Positions 5,590 through 9,307 of a stretch of DNA of 9,307 nt are shown in pieces (within the stretch, counting starts at the first letter, position 1; every line of letters starts with the position of its first letter). The notes beneath the pieces were generated by a model that was given only the letters and a program-made list of their open reading frames with translations, was not told where the DNA came from and searched no databases. This DNA is from DATCSE01 sp036568605 (lineage in GTDB: Bacteria; Pseudomonadota; Gammaproteobacteria; Burkholderiales; Burkholderiaceae_C): assembly GCA_036568605.1 (NCBI GenBank), contig DATCSE010000296.1, forward strand, positions 1 to 9,307, in the 5' to 3' direction. The position numbers and the translations under genes were made by a program.

Positions 5590-6426
5590 TCAGGCGGCGG
5601 CGGGATCGCGCGCGCGGTAGTGATACGTATACGCGTCGACGAAGCCGAGTCGTGCGTAGACGGCCCGTGCCGAGGCGTTGTCGCTGTCCACCTGCAGATA
5701 AGCGTGCCGCGCACCGCGGGCGCGCGCGTCGGCCAGCAGATGGCGGCACAGCAGCGTTGCATAACCGCGGCCGCGCGCCGCCGGCGCGGTGTAGACGTCG
5801 TAGATGCCCACCAGATCATCCTCGAGTGCGATCTGGCCGCAGGCGACCGCTTCGCCGGCAACACTGAGCTCGAACGCAAAGAACGGCACCGGCGAGCTGA
5901 GCAGCCGTTCGGCGTGCGCCTGGCGCTGCGCGAGCGGTGAGCCGCGCAGCTCGCCGACGCGACGCGCGAACGGCTCCAGCGCCAGCGCGCCGATCTGCAC
6001 CCCGGGCGGCAGCTTGTCCGTCGCGGTCATCTCGTCGGACAGCGTCGCGACCATCACGTGCGTGTCGTCGAAGCGGCGCAGGCCGTATTCGTTCAGGCGT
6101 TCATCGAGCCCGGCCGGCTCGCTGAATGGGGTGACGCGCACGATCAGCGGCAGCGCAGCCTCGGCATAGAGGCGTTCGCACGCGGCCAGCCGCTGCGCCA
6201 GCGAGGTGCGGCCGGCGGCCACCGCATTGATGCAGCGAGCCCGCTTGGCCTTGCCCGGCGAGAAGCGCACCAGCCAGCCGTCCAGCCAGCGCTGTTGCGG
6301 CGCGGCACTGGCGTTCAGCCCGGCATCCTCGATACGTGACAGCAGGGCGATGTCTAGCCCCGGCTTCAGAGCAGGCGGGGCCGCCAGCCGCGGCGGTCGG
6401 CCGGTCGTTGGCGGATTCACCTTCAT
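5590..6426 (-). CDS. GNAT family N-acetyltransferase, two-part
   Basis: A 278-residue protein. The C-terminal half is a GNAT domain: GQIALEDDLVGIYDVYTAPAARGRGYATLLCRHLL (about 197-231) has the acetyl-CoA loop RGRGYA at 218-223, followed by YLQVDSDNASARAVYARLGF at 243-262, the classic last strands of the fold. The N-terminal half (WLDGWLVRFSPGKAKRARCINAV, 47-69) resembles the first lobe of two-lobed GNAT proteins that carry a GW.L..-RR..-NAV pattern, probably a degenerate second lobe. The substrate is unknown. Its ATG overlaps the parA stop as ATGA (6423-6426) with no Shine-Dalgarno, so translation is probably coupled to parA. Longer frames upstream lie inside parA and are not used. It converges on argC. 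Confidence 0.9.
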   Translation of the reverse strand: MKVNPPTTGRPPRLAAPPALKPGLDIALLSRIEDAGLNASAAPQQRWLDGWLVRFSPGKAKRARCINAVAAGRTSLAQRLAACERLYAEAALPLIVRVTPFSEPAGLDERLNEYGLRRFDDTHVMVATLSDEMTATDKLPPGVQIGALALEPFARRVGELRGSPLAQRQAHAERLLSSPVPFFAFELSVAGEAVACGQIALEDDLVGIYDVYTAPAARGRGYATLLCRHLLADARARGARHAYLQVDSDNASARAVYARLGFVDAYTYHYRARDPAAA

Positions 6427-7199
6427 GGGCTTTTTTCGCCCAGGCGGTTGGCCATTTCCTTGGCGAATTCGACGAACGCCGTTGCACCCCGGGCCGCCGG
6501 ATCGAACACGACGCCGGGGAGTCCGTAACTCGGCGCCTCGGCCAGGCGCACGTTGCGAGGGATCACCGTGTCGAACACCTTGTCGCCGAAGTGCGCCTTG
6601 AGCTGATCGCTGACCTGCTGCTGCAGCGTGATGCGCGGATCGAACATCACGCGCAGCAGGCCGATCAGCTCCAGCGACGGGTTCAGATTCGCATGCACCT
6701 GCTTGATCGTGTTGACCAGGTCGCTGAGCCCTTCGAGCGCGAAGTACTCGCACTGCATCGGGACGATCACGCCATGGGCGCTGCACAGGCCGTTCAGCGT
6801 CAGCAGGCTCAGCGACGGGGGGCAGTCGATCAGCACGAAGTCGTAGTCGGCATCGACCGCGGCGAGGGCATGCTTCAGGCGCAGATGCCGGTGCTCCAGC
6901 TCCACCAGCTCCACTTCCGCACCGGCCAGCTCGCGGTTAGCGCCGAGCACGTCGTAGCCGGCCTTCTCGGAGCGCCGCCGCGCCTCGGCCACGCCGGCGC
7001 TTTCGAGCAGCACATCGTAGATGGTCAGCTCCAGGGCGCGCTTGTCGACGCCCGAACCCATCGTCGCATTGCCCTGCGGATCGAGGTCGGCGACCAGCAC
7101 ACGCTGCCCGATCTTGCCCAGGCCCGCAGCAAGGTTCACGGTCGTCGTCGTCTTGCCGACCCCGCCTTTTTGGTTCGCAACGCAGAAGATTCGGGCCAT
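6423..7199 (-). CDS. parA: ParA (Soj), chromosome-partitioning ATPase
   Basis: A 258-residue MinD/ParA ATPase, normal length for a small chromosomal ParA with no N-terminal DNA-binding domain. The deviant Walker A is KGGVGKTTT (11-19). Walker A' is VADLDPQGNAT (36-46), and Walker B is FVLIDCPPSLS (121-131). IPRNVRLAEAPSYGLPGV (213-230) and FDPAARGATAF follow. ATP-bound dimers bind the nucleoid and ParB triggers hydrolysis, moving the origin region. The frame is open for 52 more codons upstream, but the family start is MARIFCVANQKGG, so ATG 7199 is chosen. There is no Shine-Dalgarno before it. rsmG ends 122 nt upstream on the same strand, and a parS site lies 187 nt upstream inside rsmG, so ParB may influence its expression (inference). 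The 3' end carries a six-A run just before the stop. Confidence 0.98.
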   Translation of the reverse strand: MARIFCVANQKGGVGKTTTTVNLAAGLGKIGQRVLVADLDPQGNATMGSGVDKRALELTIYDVLLESAGVAEARRRSEKAGYDVLGANRELAGAEVELVELEHRHLRLKHALAAVDADYDFVLIDCPPSLSLLTLNGLCSAHGVIVPMQCEYFALEGLSDLVNTIKQVHANLNPSLELIGLLRVMFDPRITLQQQVSDQLKAHFGDKVFDTVIPRNVRLAEAPSYGLPGVVFDPAARGATAFVEFAKEMANRLGEKSP

Positions 7200-7321
7200 G
7201 TCGGTCGAGGCGGGCGTGAAGAGAGGCGGGCAGTGGAGGAGGGATTGTCCGGTACGGCGGCCTGGCGTCGAAGGCGGTTCGGCGGGAGTGTCGGCCGCAC
7301 GCAACCGACCGGGGCTGGAAA
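7200..7321 (-). other. rsmG-parA spacer, pyrimidine-rich on the coding strand
   Basis: This 122-nt gap breaks an otherwise overlapping operon. The 50 nt before the parA ATG are C/T-rich and G-poor on the minus strand, lack a Shine-Dalgarno, and have the composition expected of a Rho-loading (rut) stretch or a weakly structured leader. An inverted repeat of 5 bp (GTCGG/CCGAC) lies near 7290-7312. No clear promoter was seen. Confidence 0.3.
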
Positions 7322-7986
7322 TCAGTCCGGCCGTCGGCGCATCCAGACCAGGCAACGCTCGGCGTTCAGTTCGGGAACGTGCAGAGGTTCCACGTGAAAC
7401 ATCGTGACCTCTGCTGGGAGGGCTGCGATCTCGTCGTCTGGACGCTTGCCCTTCATTGCGGCCCAGATGCCCGGATTGGCCAGATGACGTTGCGTCAGGC
7501 GCGTGAAGTCGGCAAGCGACGCGAAGGCGCGGGACGTGATCAGATCGAATGGCTCGGCGCGCAGCGACTCCACGCGGCCATGCTCTGCCTGCAGATTCGG
7601 CAGTTGAAGCTCGACACCGGCCTGGCGTATGAACGCCGCTTTCTTCCCGACGGTGTCGACGCAGACTACGCGGACTGCCGGCAGCAGCATCGCGATCACG
7701 ACGCCTGGCAAGCCGCCCCCGCTGCCCACGTCCAACACGCGTGGATGCGGTACGGCGGCGAGGGTGCGCTGCAACGGGGGGATGACGGCGAGGCAGTCGA
7801 ACAAATGCTGCACCAGCATCTCGTTCGGGTCGCGTACCGCGGTCAGGTTGTAGGTGCCGTTCCAGCGTTGCAGCAGATCGAGATAGGCCAGCAGCCGCTG
7901 TGCGTCGCGTTCCGGCAGCGACAGTTGCAGCGTCGCCGCTGCTGAACGCAGCCGCGCAAGCCGTATCGCCTGTGTCTCGGCCGCCG

Positions 7987-7990
<4 letters not shown>
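7322..7990 (-). CDS. rsmG: RsmG (GidB), 16S rRNA m7G527 methyltransferase
   Basis: A 222-residue class I SAM methyltransferase that makes 7-methylguanosine at G527 of 16S rRNA in the 530 loop; loss gives low-level streptomycin resistance in many bacteria. Motifs seen are LLQRWNGTYNLTAVRD (39-54), HLFDCLAVIPPL (62-73), the SAM loop VLDVGSGGGLPG (85-96), VCVDTVGKKAAFIRQ (109-123) and ITSRAFASLADF (151-162). The start ATG (7990) overlaps the mnmG stop as ATGA (7987-7990), a classic gidA-gidB arrangement, so cotranscription and coupling are likely. Near the C-terminus MFHVEP (197-202) is encoded by a parS site, so that peptide reflects DNA-site constraint as well as protein function. Confidence 0.97.
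7386..7401. promoter_or_regulatory. parS: parS site, one-mismatch palindrome, inside rsmG
   Basis: GGTTCCACGTGAAACA matches 14 of 16 bases of the general chromosomal parS TGTTTCACGTGAAACA. The left half carries the TTCCAC variant known from Pseudomonas-type parS. The core palindrome 7387-7400 has one broken base pair. It encodes MFHVE of RsmG on the minus strand and lies 187 nt upstream of parA. ParB is encoded in the same window. Confidence 0.82.

Positions 7991-9307
<1,317 letters not shown>

Noticed and set aside
7200..7355. 52-codon N-terminal extension of ParA
   Set aside because: Covers the rsmG-parA spacer and rsmG 3' end; not part of the family, low-complexity Pro/Thr/Ser content.
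6336..7397. 353-residue plus-strand ORF
   Set aside because: Antisense to parA; no domain and shadow-type composition.

Overview
The window looks like a high-GC betaproteobacterium, most likely Burkholderiales. This rests on remembered family patterns: the ParA sequence (GSGVDKR...LELTIYDVLLESA, YDVLGANRELAGAE), the ParB N-terminus (MVTKKPKGLG...), and a chromosomal mnmG-rsmG-parA locus that carries parS sites. No search was run. No rRNA, tRNA, CRISPR array, insertion sequence or phage gene is visible.

Layout, right to left, because all genes but one are on the minus strand. mnmG (5' end off the window) overlaps rsmG by 4 nt. After 122 nt comes parA, which overlaps a two-part GNAT acetyltransferase gene by 4 nt. 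Then argC (type 2) lies on the plus strand, convergent with the GNAT gene and divergent from an RBBP9/YdeN-type alpha/beta hydrolase gene. The hydrolase gene is followed 11 nt later by parB. A 388-nt non-coding region (2657-3046, plus a few bases around it) separates parB from prkA (yeaG), which is followed by the first 229 codons of yeaH (cut by the window edge).

How the parts work together. The right half is the origin-proximal tRNA/rRNA-modification and chromosome-partition block. MnmG and RsmG modify tRNA and 16S rRNA. ParA and ParB with parS segregate the origin, and two parS sites sit inside the coding sequences of rsmG and mnmG. Unusually, parA and parB are about 2.5 kb apart with an opposite-strand argC between them, so parB cannot be on the parA transcript. 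ParB also has Leu where the ParA-stimulating Lys/Arg normally sits. The left half is the start of the prkA-yeaH stress module (spoVR often follows, off this window).

The most interesting unexplained structure is the prkA leader. It holds an ECF-like promoter match (GGAACTT, 16 nt, GTCAG), three consecutive hairpins of which the last fully pairs the prkA Shine-Dalgarno, and a chain of three short ORFs joined by TGATG stop/start junctions, the last of which runs across the prkA start codon. Together these suggest translational control of prkA. This is inference from sequence only.
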